Shown: piece by piece, positions 24,588 through 33,613 of the stretch
Layout: each line of letters starts with the position of its first letter
How positions within the stretch are numbered: the first letter of the stretch is position 1
Source: Bacteroidota bacterium
Lineage (GTDB): Bacteria > Bacteroidota > Ignavibacteria > SZUA-365
DNA length: 41,759 bases
NCBI GenBank assembly: GCA_003246455.1
Contig: QKAF01000141.1
Span: 1 to 41,759 of the forward strand
Reading direction: 5' to 3'
The notes under the pieces: generated by a model
The model's database searches: none
What the model was told of the DNA's origin: nothing
The model's input: only the letters and a program-made list of their open reading frames with translations
Program-made: the position numbers and the translations under genes

Positions 24588-25826
24588 ATGACGCTGAGTA
24601 AACAAGGCATCGTCCTCACTCTTCTCGCAGCCGCGTTCCTGGCCGCCTGCGTATCGCCGACCGACCCGGATACGCCGCGCCGCCGGATTTATGAGCGCAC
24701 CCCGTACTTTCTCCGTGCGGTGAATATGAGCGCACAGGACCAGGGCTTCGACGTGAAACAGCTCAGCGACAGCGGTTTTGTCATCGTCGGACATGCGTAC
24801 TCGCCGCACATGGGTTCGCTCGATGTGCTGCTGATCCGTACGGATCCGGACGGCAATACGCTCTGGACGAAAACCTTCGGCGGCATATACGCGGATGAGG
24901 GCTACTCCGTCGTGGAGGCCCCCGACGGGGGATTTCTCATTGCCGGGACCACCCTGTCGTTTACCAACGGGCATACCGACATCTGGCTCATCCGCACCGA
25001 GGCCAACGGCGCCCTGCGCTGGTATCGCAATTACGGCGGGACGGGCACCGATTATTTCGGCAAGGTGATCGCATGCAGTACCGGCGGGTTTCTCATGACC
25101 GGTTCGATCGAGGATCCCATCGCCGGGAACTCCATGACGCTCGTGACCCGCCTCGACGAGGTCGGCGGTATTACCTGGGATTTCACCCTCGGCGGCAGCC
25201 AGCGCGATCTCGGCTCCGCGGTGATTGAAAAGGAAGACGGCAGTTTCCTCGTCGGCTGCACCACCGAGTATCGCGGGTACGGAAAATCCCGGATCCGCCT
25301 GTTCACCCTCACCGCGCGCGGGGACCTCGACACGACCGGCTTCGGATGGGAGAGTGAAATGATGACCACGGAGAGCAAGGGCATAGCGGATTTCGCCGTG
25401 TCCCGCTTCGGCACCTACGGCATCATCGGCGATGTCAACCCGAAACTCAATGTCACCAACATGCTGTTTATCACGCTGGATCAGAACGGCGAGGGCTACC
25501 AGGAGCAGATCCTCGAGAGGAACGCGCTCGGCAAGGCGATCGAAGCGACTCCGGACGGAGGCTTCATCGTCTGCGGCTACACGGATCCCTATGGCGGTGA
25601 AGGCAGCGATATCATCCTCATCAAGCTGGACGCAAACGGGACGGAAGAATGGCGCAAAACCATCGGAGGCCCCCATCTCGACCGCGCCTTCGGTCTCGCC
25701 AATACGCTCGAAGGCGGGTTCATTCTCACCGGGGTTACCGGTTCCTATGGGGAACTGACCGAGGGATCGACCAACCTCCTGCTTTTGAAGACGGATGCGG
25801 ACGGACATTATGAGGACATCCTCTGA
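24588..25826 (+). CDS. Lipoprotein with repeated beta-propeller-like blades
   Basis: This 412-residue protein has a lipobox LAAC (Cys21). After it come at least six repeats of the pattern DGGF-V/I-I-GxT followed by D-I/V-x-LI-(R/K)-TDxxGxxxWxxxxGG. Examples are GFVIVGHAYS, DVLLIRTDPDGNTLWTKTFGG, GGFLIAGTTLS, DIWLIRTEANGALRWYRNYGG and GGFIVCGYTD. Such repeats are common in surface or periplasmic proteins of Bacteroidota, but the function is unknown. GGAG lies seven bases before ATG 24588 and the gap to the anti-sigma gene is 17 bases, so it is probably part of the sigma operon. Confidence 0.85.
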   Translation: MTLSKQGIVLTLLAAAFLAACVSPTDPDTPRRRIYERTPYFLRAVNMSAQDQGFDVKQLSDSGFVIVGHAYSPHMGSLDVLLIRTDPDGNTLWTKTFGGIYADEGYSVVEAPDGGFLIAGTTLSFTNGHTDIWLIRTEANGALRWYRNYGGTGTDYFGKVIACSTGGFLMTGSIEDPIAGNSMTLVTRLDEVGGITWDFTLGGSQRDLGSAVIEKEDGSFLVGCTTEYRGYGKSRIRLFTLTARGDLDTTGFGWESEMMTTESKGIADFAVSRFGTYGIIGDVNPKLNVTNMLFITLDQNGEGYQEQILERNALGKAIEATPDGGFIVCGYTDPYGGEGSDIILIKLDANGTEEWRKTIGGPHLDRAFGLANTLEGGFILTGVTGSYGELTEGSTNLLLLKTDADGHYEDIL

Positions 25827-25859
25827 TACGACGGCATGGTCCCTCGCCTGCATTTTTCG

Positions 25860-25866
25860 TAAATTG
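25860..25866 (+). promoter_or_regulatory. Candidate -7 promoter element TAAATTG for the glycosyltransferase pair
   Basis: TTTTTCG followed by TAAATTG ends five bases before ATG 25872. GGGAG overlaps this spacer but lies too close to the ATG to be an ordinary ribosome-binding site. If it is a promoter, the mRNA would be nearly leaderless. Confidence 0.4.
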
Positions 25867-25871
25867 GGAGA

Positions 25872-26705
25872 ATGAATTCATCTGCCGACAGCGCATTCTC
25901 TCAGCTCTCCGTCTCGATCATCGCGGGGAGCGAGGAACATAACATCCGCGACTGCCTCGCCTCGGTCTCGTTCGCCGGAGAAATCGTCGTTGTATGCTCC
26001 CAGCAGGACGACGCGACGATGGAGATCGCGCGCGAATTCACCGACCGCGTGCTGTACCGGCCGTTCGAAGGCTATGCTTCCCAGAAGGCCTTTGCGCTGG
26101 CGGAATGCACGGGCGCATGGGTGCTGAGCCTGGATGCCGACGAGCGCGTTTCGGAAGAACTTCGCAGGGAAATACGCGAAGTGCTCGGCGCCGACGGCCC
26201 CCTCGACGGATATTACGTTCCGCGTCGAAATCACTTTCACGGCCGCTGGATCCGGCACGGCGGATGGTATCCCGACCATCAGCTGCGCCTCTTCCGCCGC
26301 GAGCGGACGCGGGTGACCGAACGTCTCGTGCATGAAGGGTTTGACGTCGATGGCAGCCGCGGGCACCTCCGCGGCCACTTGCTGCATTACACCCTGCCGC
26401 GAGTCCGCCACATGCTGAAGAAGAATCTCGATTACGCGCTCTACGAAGCGCGGGAGAAGCGCGGCCGGCGGCGCATCACGGCTCTCGATTTCCTGCTCCG
26501 CCCCCCGCTGGAGTTCCTGAAAAAGTACGTTTTCCAGCGAGCGTTCCTCGACGGCTGGGAGGGATTCATCATCTCAGTCATCCACGCATCGAACAAACGG
26601 CAGATGCTGATCTACCTGTGGGAGCTGCAGTACCGCGGCGGCGATGGCGCGGGATCGGAAGAGGACCGCGGTTCGACGGAGAAACGGAGCGGAGACCGCG
26701 CGTGA
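25872..26705 (+). CDS. Family 2 glycosyltransferase (WaaE/KdtX-like)
   Basis: This 277-residue protein has the GT2 fold: SVSIIAGSEEHNIRDCLASV at the N-terminus, the metal-binding motif LSLDADERVSEELR (DAD at about 92-94), and HGGWYPDHQLRLFRR. The last is typical of lipopolysaccharide core glucosyltransferases related to WaaE. It has no signal peptide and is probably a peripheral inner-membrane enzyme, with the hydrophobic C-terminal segment AFLDGWEGFIISVIHA. It overlaps the GT9 gene by four bases (GTGA), so the two likely act on the same glycan. Confidence 0.9.
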   Translation: MNSSADSAFSQLSVSIIAGSEEHNIRDCLASVSFAGEIVVVCSQQDDATMEIAREFTDRVLYRPFEGYASQKAFALAECTGAWVLSLDADERVSEELRREIREVLGADGPLDGYYVPRRNHFHGRWIRHGGWYPDHQLRLFRRERTRVTERLVHEGFDVDGSRGHLRGHLLHYTLPRVRHMLKKNLDYALYEAREKRGRRRITALDFLLRPPLEFLKKYVFQRAFLDGWEGFIISVIHASNKRQMLIYLWELQYRGGDGAGSEEDRGSTEKRSGDRA

Positions 26706-27778
26706 AAGGGGCGAGTTCCGGACCTTCCGCCGCACAGCGCCGGCGCCACCGCCGCATCCTCGTCGTGCGCCCTGATCGCATCGGCGACGTCACGCTGGCG
26801 ACCCCGGTGATCCGCGCACTGCGTGAAGGCTTTCCCGATGCATACCTCGCGGCGCTCGTCCGCCCGGCGACCGAGCCGGTCCTCCGCGGCAGCCCGCATC
26901 TCGACGCCATCCTCGTCGACGACTGGGAACAGACCCATGCCGGACGTGCGGGTTTCTTCGACCGTCTGCGCATGCTGCGACGCCACCGTTTCGATACCGC
27001 GCTGATGCTCCTGCCCACTGAACGGCACGCATGGATGACCGCGCTTGCGGGCATTCGCACGCGCATCGGCGTGGGAACAAAACTCTATCAGATCCTCACT
27101 TTCGCACGCAGTGTGAGCCGCAGGAAGTACATTCCGCTGCGCCATGAAGCGGACTACTGCCTGGACCTCGCCCGGGCGATCGGGGTTCGTTCGGACGATC
27201 TCCGCACCGAAGCGTTCCTGACCGACGCCGAGCGCTCCGCCGCCCGCGAACGGCTGACGGCCGCGGGTCGCGTGATCGGCAGGCCGCTGATTTCCATTCA
27301 TCCCGAAAGCGGGCGCTCCGCGCCGAACTGGACGCTCGATATCTATGTCCGGTTCATCGAACGCCTGCTGGAAGTGATGCCCGATGTGCAGGTGCTCCTG
27401 AACATCACCCCCGGCAACCATGACGCCCGCGCGGCCTGCGCGCCGCTTCGGGAACGCGGGGTCATATTCCCCGATGCGTCGAACGACCTTCGCATGCTGA
27501 TGGGAATGATCGCGGAAGCCGATGTGGTCGTCTCCGCAAGTACGGGGCCGATGCATCTTGCCGCCGCGCTGGGGACCCCGACGGTGAGCCTCTTCTGTCC
27601 CCTCACCGCATGTTCCCCGAAACTCTGGGGACCGCAGGGGAACCGCGCCGTCACGCTGCTCCCCCCCGACGATTATTGCCAGACACGCTGTCCGGGGGAT
27701 CCGCATGTCTGTACGCTCGAGGGCGGCATTCTTCCCGAAGACCTCATCCCCGCCATTCGCGCGATGCTTCACCGATAA
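26702..27778 (+). CDS. Family 9 glycosyltransferase (heptosyltransferase-like)
   Basis: This 358-residue protein starts at GTG 26702 inside the stop of the GT2 gene. The N-terminal RPDRIGDVTLATPVIRALRE and C-terminal SASTGPMHLAAALGTPTVSLFCP are the signature ends of ADP-heptose:LPS heptosyltransferases. SIHPESGRSAPNWTLDIYVRF contributes to the donor site. A cysteine-bearing DYCQTRCPGDPHVCTLEGG segment near the end is often seen in this family. It should extend the lipopolysaccharide core. The acceptor and sugar cannot be determined. A terminator follows immediately. Confidence 0.92.
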   Translation: MKGASSGPSAAQRRRHRRILVVRPDRIGDVTLATPVIRALREGFPDAYLAALVRPATEPVLRGSPHLDAILVDDWEQTHAGRAGFFDRLRMLRRHRFDTALMLLPTERHAWMTALAGIRTRIGVGTKLYQILTFARSVSRRKYIPLRHEADYCLDLARAIGVRSDDLRTEAFLTDAERSAARERLTAAGRVIGRPLISIHPESGRSAPNWTLDIYVRFIERLLEVMPDVQVLLNITPGNHDARAACAPLRERGVIFPDASNDLRMLMGMIAEADVVVSASTGPMHLAAALGTPTVSLFCPLTACSPKLWGPQGNRAVTLLPPDDYCQTRCPGDPHVCTLEGGILPEDLIPAIRAMLHR

Positions 27779-27805
27779 AAAAATCCCCGGCTGCCCGGGG
27801 ATTTT
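27777..27805. terminator. Bidirectional rho-independent terminator
   Basis: The stem AAAATCCCCGG (27780-27790) pairs perfectly with CCGGGGATTTT (27795-27805) around a CTGC loop. There is an A-run on the left and T-run on the right, so it can end both the glycosyltransferase transcript (stop 27778) and the convergent Lon transcript (stop 27833). Confidence 0.9.
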
Positions 27806-27832
27806 CCTGTTTCAGGATATGCCTTCAGCTGC

Positions 27833-30241
27833 TCACTCGCCGCCGTTCTCCGCATTTTCGTACAGGCGCTCGAGACGCCGTTCGACCATGCCGAAAATGG
27901 TATCAGCGGGATAATGCCCGAACTGATCGCGCTCGCCTGCTGCCACCCCGGTCAGAAGTTCGATGCCCTCCTGCACGCGCGCGACGGACCAGATGTGGAA
28001 GCGTCCGCTGCGTACCGCTTCCACGATATGCGCCCGCAGCATCAGATCGTCGACGTTCTGCTTGGGAATGATAACCCCCTGGTCGCCGGTGAGTCCCCGC
28101 CGCTCGCACACCTCGAAAAATCCTTCGATCTTTTCATTCACGCCGCCAATCGGCTGAATGTCCCCTTTCTGATTGATCGACCCCGTCACCGCGATCGACT
28201 GCCGTATCGGGACATCCGAAAGGGCGGAAAGCAGCGCATACACCTCGGTGGAGGACGCGCTGTCGCCGTCGATCCCCGAGTAGGACTGTTCGAAGCTGAT
28301 GCTGGCGGTCAGCGACATCGGACGTTCCTGCGCGAACTGTTCCCGGATGAAGCCCGACAGGATGAGCATGCCCTTGTCGTGCGTGCTCCCGCTCATGTTC
28401 GCTTCGCGTTCGATGTTGATGATCCCGGATTTGCCGGCAGACACGGTGGCCGTGATGCGCGTCGGTTTGCCGAAGGAGAACCGTTCGCCGCCATAGACGG
28501 CGAGTCCGTTGATCTGTCCGATCCGCTCCCCGCTCACGTCGATGAGAATGACCTCGTTATCGATCATCTCCTGCAGTTTGTCCTCGTACAGGGCGTGGCG
28601 ATTGTACGTCTCCTCGATCGCCTTGTTGACATGCTCGTCGGTGACGTACTTGTTGCTGTTCTGTTCGCACCAGTAGTTGGCTTCCCGCACGATATCCGCG
28701 ATTTCGCTGAACTGCGTCGTCAGCTTTTTCTTGCTTTCCACGAGCCGCGCCCCGTACTCGACGATCCCCGCGATGGCGCGCTTGTCGAAGTGCTTCATTC
28801 CCTCATCCGAAATCAGTTTCCGGATGAGCGCGGTGTACTGCTTGACGGCGAGGTCGGTGTTCGGCATCTCGTAGTCGAAGTCGGCCTTCACCTTGAAAAT
28901 TTTCTTGAAGTCCCGTTCGTACGCGCTCAGTGCCGCGTAGATTTCGTTGTTTCCGATGAGAATCACTTTCACATTGATGTCGATGCCCTCGGGCTTCATC
29001 GCGCTGCCCGACTGCTGGGCGAACATCTCGAGGCTTTGGATCTCCAGTTTGCGGTACAGGAGGACGCGCTGCAGGTTCTTCCACACCCCCGGTTCGGTGA
29101 GCGCATCCGCGGCATTGAGCACCAGGAAGCCGCCGTCGGCCTGCAGCAGCGAGCCGCCCTTGATCATCGTGAAATCGGTGTAGTAGAATCCGTTCGCGTC
29201 CTGCTTGCGCTCGAGCGTTCCGAAGATGTTCCGGAACGTCGGCGCGGTTTCGATCACGACCGGGCAGCACGAGGTTGCACTGTTGTCGAGAAGCAGGTTC
29301 ACTTCATACTCGGTCGGAATCCCGACTTCTTCTTCCTGGCGCACCTTGAACTGGTCCAGGTTTTCAAGGATGCTCTCGATCAGTGCCCGGAGATAAGACT
29401 GGACGTTCTCGTCCGTGTAGTCGTTGAGCAGATCGGTGAAAATCGCGCCGACGTAGAACTCGCCCACCCGGCGTTCATGGTCGGCGATTTTTTTCTGATA
29501 CTCGCGTGAAAGCTTCATCCCCTGCCGGAAAACATCCTGCAGTTTGCGCTTGTACTCGCGGTACTTCTCGGTATACTTCTCGGCGTCCTCTTTTTTCAGA
29601 AGGTTCTGCATCACCGCGCCGGGGAGATCCGAAACCAGTACGGCCTTCTCGCCCAGCTTGATCAGAATTTCCGGGTGCAGTGTCTGTCCGTCCTGCACGC
29701 GGCCGAGGACCAGCCCCTCGGGCTCGAGCTCCTGTTCGAAGGCGGTGAACAGTTCGGCTTCCATCCGATTGTATTCGTCGACCAGTGCCTGCTTTTTCTT
29801 GAGAACTTCCTCTTCCTCGAACTGACCGGGGATGCGATCGAGAACCATCTGCATCGCCTCCGCGATGTCCGCCTGGAAGCGGCGTCCGCTTCCCCGTTCA
29901 AACACGAGGAGCTTCGGGCGATCCGGATCCTCGAAATTATGCACGTAGCAGTAGTCATGCGTCGTGACTTTCCGCGGCTGGATTTTCTCGAGGATCGTTT
30001 TAATCGTCGTGGCCTTGCCGGTGCCGGAGAGGCCGCATACGAAGACGTTGTACCCCGGACTGTAGAGTTCGACGCCGAGCTTCAGGGCTTTAAGTGCCCG
30101 GTCCTGGCCGATGATGCCTTCGATCGGTTCGATTCCTTCGGTCGTATCCGCGGGAATGCATTCCAGCGGACAGAACCAGCGGAGCTGTTCGAGGTCGAGT
30201 TGCTTGTGGGGTGCTGCGGGACGGAGAGGAGTGCTTTGCAT
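27833..30241 (-). CDS. LonB-like (Lon-related) ATP-dependent protease
   Basis: This 802-residue protein has an AAA+-type P-loop GLSGTGKAT (70-78), where the usual Ser/Thr after the lysine is Ala. It has a long coiled-coil-like insert (about 150-260) and a C-terminal Lon protease domain. The catalytic dyad is Ser661 (GDSASS) and Lys704 (GGVNEKIEGF); the 43-residue spacing matches E. coli Lon. It lacks the N-terminal substrate domain of Lon A and resembles the roughly 800-residue Lon-related proteases. ATG 30241 avoids overlap with the RND gene, although no Shine-Dalgarno match is seen. It degrades damaged or regulatory proteins in the cytosol; substrates are unknown. Confidence 0.92.
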   Translation of the reverse strand: MQSTPLRPAAPHKQLDLEQLRWFCPLECIPADTTEGIEPIEGIIGQDRALKALKLGVELYSPGYNVFVCGLSGTGKATTIKTILEKIQPRKVTTHDYCYVHNFEDPDRPKLLVFERGSGRRFQADIAEAMQMVLDRIPGQFEEEEVLKKKQALVDEYNRMEAELFTAFEQELEPEGLVLGRVQDGQTLHPEILIKLGEKAVLVSDLPGAVMQNLLKKEDAEKYTEKYREYKRKLQDVFRQGMKLSREYQKKIADHERRVGEFYVGAIFTDLLNDYTDENVQSYLRALIESILENLDQFKVRQEEEVGIPTEYEVNLLLDNSATSCCPVVIETAPTFRNIFGTLERKQDANGFYYTDFTMIKGGSLLQADGGFLVLNAADALTEPGVWKNLQRVLLYRKLEIQSLEMFAQQSGSAMKPEGIDINVKVILIGNNEIYAALSAYERDFKKIFKVKADFDYEMPNTDLAVKQYTALIRKLISDEGMKHFDKRAIAGIVEYGARLVESKKKLTTQFSEIADIVREANYWCEQNSNKYVTDEHVNKAIEETYNRHALYEDKLQEMIDNEVILIDVSGERIGQINGLAVYGGERFSFGKPTRITATVSAGKSGIINIEREANMSGSTHDKGMLILSGFIREQFAQERPMSLTASISFEQSYSGIDGDSASSTEVYALLSALSDVPIRQSIAVTGSINQKGDIQPIGGVNEKIEGFFEVCERRGLTGDQGVIIPKQNVDDLMLRAHIVEAVRSGRFHIWSVARVQEGIELLTGVAAGERDQFGHYPADTIFGMVERRLERLYENAENGGE

Positions 30242-30270
30242 GGCGAGGTGCGTGATCGTTATTGATGGGA

Positions 30271-30300
30271 CAAAGTAGAGAGTTTGCGGCAAACGACAAA
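30271..30300 (-). promoter_or_regulatory. Promoter of the Lon-related protease gene (TTTG-N19-TACTTTG)
   Basis: On the minus strand a TTTG element (30300-30297) and TACTTTG (30277-30271) are separated by 19 bases, the spacing of Bacteroidota -33/-7 promoters. The -7 element ends 29 bases before ATG 30241, directly after the terminator of the RND operon. Confidence 0.6.
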
Positions 30301-30325
30301 GCCGACGGATTGCTCCGCCGGCTTT
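30298..30325 (-). terminator. Rho-independent terminator of the RND operon
   Basis: A 12-bp stem (AAAGCCGACGGA at 30298-30309 with TCCGCCGGCTTT at 30314-30325, one G-U pair in RNA) and a four-base loop lie 16 bases after the pump stop codon. On the minus strand T residues follow. Confidence 0.85.
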
Positions 30326-30341
30326 ATCATTACGTCGTGCC

Positions 30342-33300
30342 TTATGCTTCAGGAAGCACGGCCGGTTCCTTTTTCGCTTTCCCCAGGCGCCGGCGCACGA
30401 ATCCGGAAATGGCATGCTGCCGGTCTTCCAGATAGGCATACAGCGTCGGGATTACGACGAGAGTAAGGAAGGTCGAAACGGAAAGGCCGGAAATGATCGC
30501 GATACCGAGACCGCGCCAGAAGTCGGAGCTTTCCGCGCCGATTACGAGCGTCAGCTGACGCCAGTCGATATCCACACCGGTCGCGAGAGGGACGACACCG
30601 AGAATGGTGGAGACGGCCGTGAGGACGACCGGACGCAGACGGGTGCGGCCGGCTTCCAGCAGCGCCTCTTCCAGCGGCATCCCTTCGTTCACTTTCTGCT
30701 TGGCGAAGTCCAGCAGAACGATGGCGTTCTTCACGACGATACCGGCGAGGGCGATGACCCCCACCCCCGTCATGATGACGCCGAACGGCTGGCCCGTGAT
30801 CAGCAGACCCAGAAGAACGCCGATCAGCGAAAGCACCACCGAGATCATGATCACGAACGGGACCTTCAGGGAATTGAATTCACTGACCATGAGCAGGAAG
30901 ATCAGGAAAATCGTGATCAGGAGCGCGCGGCCGAGAAACGCCGAGGCTTCGTCCTGCTCCTTCTGCTGCCCGGCGAAGCCGATGGTGTAGCCCTCTGGCA
31001 GAGGGAACGATGCAAGACGCACCTGCACATCCTTGAGCACGTCGCTTGCGAGACGCCCCTGCGCATCGGCCGTGATGCTGATCAGCCTCTTGTAATCCTT
31101 GCGGCGGATCGCGGACAGCCCTGTCGTTCTCACGACGCGGGCAACCGACGTCAGGGGTACCGAAAGCAGTTTCCCCTTCTTGTTCATGAACGTGATGTTC
31201 AGATTCTCGATGTCTTCCGGCGTCTGCCGCTGATCCTCACGCAGGCGGACCGTGATTTTATACTCGTCCTCACCCACGCGGAACTTGGCCGCCTCGCTGC
31301 CGTTGACCGCGGTACGCACCGCCGAACCGATCTGGGCGGTGCTCATCTCGAGCAGCGCCGCCTTTTCGCGATCGACGATCACCTGGATTTCCGGCTTGCC
31401 TGCGTTGTAGTCGTCGTCGAGATCCACGAGCCCCGGGATATCCCGAATCTCGTTCTGAATCGCGGCGGACAGCGTGCGCAGCTGGGAGAAATCCTCGCCG
31501 GAGAGTTCGACATTCACTGCCTCGCCGACGGGGGGACCCATTTTCTGCGCATCGACCTTGATTTCGGCACCGGGTATATCCGACGTCACTGCACGGATCT
31601 CATCGAGGGTCGTGAAGGAACTCTGATGGCGATCCTTTTTCGGATACATGCTGAGCGCGTAGTTCGCCTTGTTCGATATCGACGAACCGCCGAAATCGAA
31701 CGGGTTGTTCGAGGAACCGACGCTGGTGACGCGGAACTCGATGTCGTCGTATCCTTTGATGGATTTGAGACGTTTTTCCACCATGTGCGTCAGTTCGTTC
31801 GTGACCTCGAGCGGCGTGCCGGGCGGCATGGTGACCGTCACCGTAAGCTGCGCCGGCTGCGTATTCGGAAAGAACTCCACGCCAGGGTTGAACATGCCGA
31901 ACAGCACGAACGTGAAGATCAGCAGTCCGATGGTTCCGAAAATGGTCTTGCCCTTGTTCTGCAGCGTCCACCGGAGAACCTTGACGTAGCTGCCCTGCGC
32001 CCCGGGGAAGAAACGCTCGTCGACCCAGTGATACGCAAGGGTGAACGGGTTGTATTTTTTCCAGACCGAAGGATGCTCGAGATTCTGTCTCGCTTTTGCG
32101 ATCTCCTTCCGGTAATTGATGAACACGGAACCCTGCACCGGGCTGATGACGAAGGCGACGACCAGCGACGAGAGCATGGTCGCGATCAGGGTGATCGGGA
32201 GATAGCTCATGAAATCGCCGACCACGCCCGGCCAGAACAGCAGCGGGAGAAACGCGGCGATCGTGGTCAGGGTCGCGGTCGTCACGGGAACCGCGACTTC
32301 GCTGGTCGCCTTCTTGGCGGCCGTGATCAGGTTCTCTCCGTACTCCTGCTGATGCCGGTAGATATTCTCGATGACGACGATCGCGTCGTCGACGACAATC
32401 CCCAGCACCAGGACGAGCGCGAAGAGGACGACGAAGTTCAGCGTAATCCCCATGATGGAGAGCACGATGAATCCCATCAGCATCGAAAGCGGAATGGCCG
32501 TGCTGATCAGCATGGCGTTCTTCACGCCGAAGAACATGAACAGCACGAGCACGACGAGGAACATGCCTGTCATGATGCTGTTTTCAAGTTCGTAGACGCG
32601 ATCCTTGATCATGATGGACTGATCGTTGGTCACCTCGACGGTAACGCCTTTGGGAAGCTTGGATTCGTTCTTCTTGATGATATCCTTCACGTCGCCGGCG
32701 ATGCGTACGAGGTTTTCACCCGCGCGCTTCTTGACCGGAAGTGAAACGACCTGTTCGTCGTTGAGCCTGGCGTAGGTGCTCCGGTCTTCGAAAGAAAAGC
32801 GCACATCGGCGACGTCTCGGACGTAGATCGGCTGTCCGTTCCGCATCTTGACGATGATGTCCTCGATCGGTTTGGGATCCTTGTACTCACCCGGGACACG
32901 CACCGTGTAATCGGTGGTTCCATTGTCGATCGAACCGCCCGGGATGGTCACGTGCTCGGATTGAATCGCCCCGAGGACGTCGCCGAAGCTGATGTCATAT
33001 CCCTTGAGACGGTTGACATCGCAGTTGATCTGCACCTCGGGCTCGAGCGCGCCGGTGATATCGGCACTGAGCACGCCGGGAACGCCCTCAATCTCGTCCT
33101 GCAGGTTCTTTGCAATCTCCTTGAGGCGCGGAAGGCCCACATCGCCGCCGATGTTGACATACAGGATCGGAAATTCGCTGAAGTTGATTTCCGAAATCAC
33201 CGGCTCGAGGATGTCCGTCGGCAGATTGCTCCGCGCCGTGTTGGTCTTGTCACGCACGCGACGGAGCGCCTCGTCGATATCGATGCCGGCGTTGAATTCG

Positions 33301-33578
33301 ATGGAAATCGTCGCCAGGCCTTCCTTCGACGAGGAAGTCACCACCTTGATGTCTTTGAGCGTTTTGTATTCCTGCTCCAGCTGCTGGGTGACCAGGCCTT
33401 CCATGTCGGCAGGGCTCACGCCAGGGTACGGAACGGAAACGATGATGAGAGGAATCGTGATATCGGGCGCCGCTTCGCGCGGGAGTCCCATATAAGAGTC
33501 GAATCCAAACAGGACGATGATGAACACGAGGATGTACACCGCGACCCGGTTGTCGACTGCTAAATTCCAGAGTTTCAT
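30342..33578 (-). CDS. RND efflux pump inner-membrane transporter (HAE1/AcrB-like)
   Basis: This 1078-residue protein has the RND layout: one helix, a large periplasmic domain, six helices, then the same again. The N-terminus is NRVAVYILVFIIVLFGFDSY. The proton-relay motif GIVVDDAIVVIENIYRH is in TM4, the second-half equivalent is GIVVKNAIVLLDFAK, and VTTATLTTIAAFLPLLF follows. Hydrophobic or amphiphilic drug efflux (HAE1) fits better than metal export because TM4 carries the DDA motif and lacks the heavy-metal signature. AAAAAGGAA precedes ATG 33578. It is the last gene of the tetR-led operon and is followed by a terminator. The substrate is unknown. Confidence 0.95.
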   Translation of the reverse strand: MKLWNLAVDNRVAVYILVFIIVLFGFDSYMGLPREAAPDITIPLIIVSVPYPGVSPADMEGLVTQQLEQEYKTLKDIKVVTSSSKEGLATISIEFNAGIDIDEALRRVRDKTNTARSNLPTDILEPVISEINFSEFPILYVNIGGDVGLPRLKEIAKNLQDEIEGVPGVLSADITGALEPEVQINCDVNRLKGYDISFGDVLGAIQSEHVTIPGGSIDNGTTDYTVRVPGEYKDPKPIEDIIVKMRNGQPIYVRDVADVRFSFEDRSTYARLNDEQVVSLPVKKRAGENLVRIAGDVKDIIKKNESKLPKGVTVEVTNDQSIMIKDRVYELENSIMTGMFLVVLVLFMFFGVKNAMLISTAIPLSMLMGFIVLSIMGITLNFVVLFALVLVLGIVVDDAIVVIENIYRHQQEYGENLITAAKKATSEVAVPVTTATLTTIAAFLPLLFWPGVVGDFMSYLPITLIATMLSSLVVAFVISPVQGSVFINYRKEIAKARQNLEHPSVWKKYNPFTLAYHWVDERFFPGAQGSYVKVLRWTLQNKGKTIFGTIGLLIFTFVLFGMFNPGVEFFPNTQPAQLTVTVTMPPGTPLEVTNELTHMVEKRLKSIKGYDDIEFRVTSVGSSNNPFDFGGSSISNKANYALSMYPKKDRHQSSFTTLDEIRAVTSDIPGAEIKVDAQKMGPPVGEAVNVELSGEDFSQLRTLSAAIQNEIRDIPGLVDLDDDYNAGKPEIQVIVDREKAALLEMSTAQIGSAVRTAVNGSEAAKFRVGEDEYKITVRLREDQRQTPEDIENLNITFMNKKGKLLSVPLTSVARVVRTTGLSAIRRKDYKRLISITADAQGRLASDVLKDVQVRLASFPLPEGYTIGFAGQQKEQDEASAFLGRALLITIFLIFLLMVSEFNSLKVPFVIMISVVLSLIGVLLGLLITGQPFGVIMTGVGVIALAGIVVKNAIVLLDFAKQKVNEGMPLEEALLEAGRTRLRPVVLTAVSTILGVVPLATGVDIDWRQLTLVIGAESSDFWRGLGIAIISGLSVSTFLTLVVIPTLYAYLEDRQHAISGFVRRRLGKAKKEPAVLPEA

Positions 33579-33613
33579 AATATGATATTCCTTTTTTCCG
33601 GTCTCGTGCGTCG

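Noticed and set aside
27914-29509. 531-residue plus-strand frame opposite the Lon-related protease
   Set aside because: It is the antisense of a motif-verified protease gene and has no recognisable domain; high GC keeps such frames open.
30414-32744. 776-residue plus-strand frame opposite the RND pump
   Set aside because: The composition (His, Asp, Arg, Glu) is that of an antisense shadow; the pump on the other strand is unmistakable.
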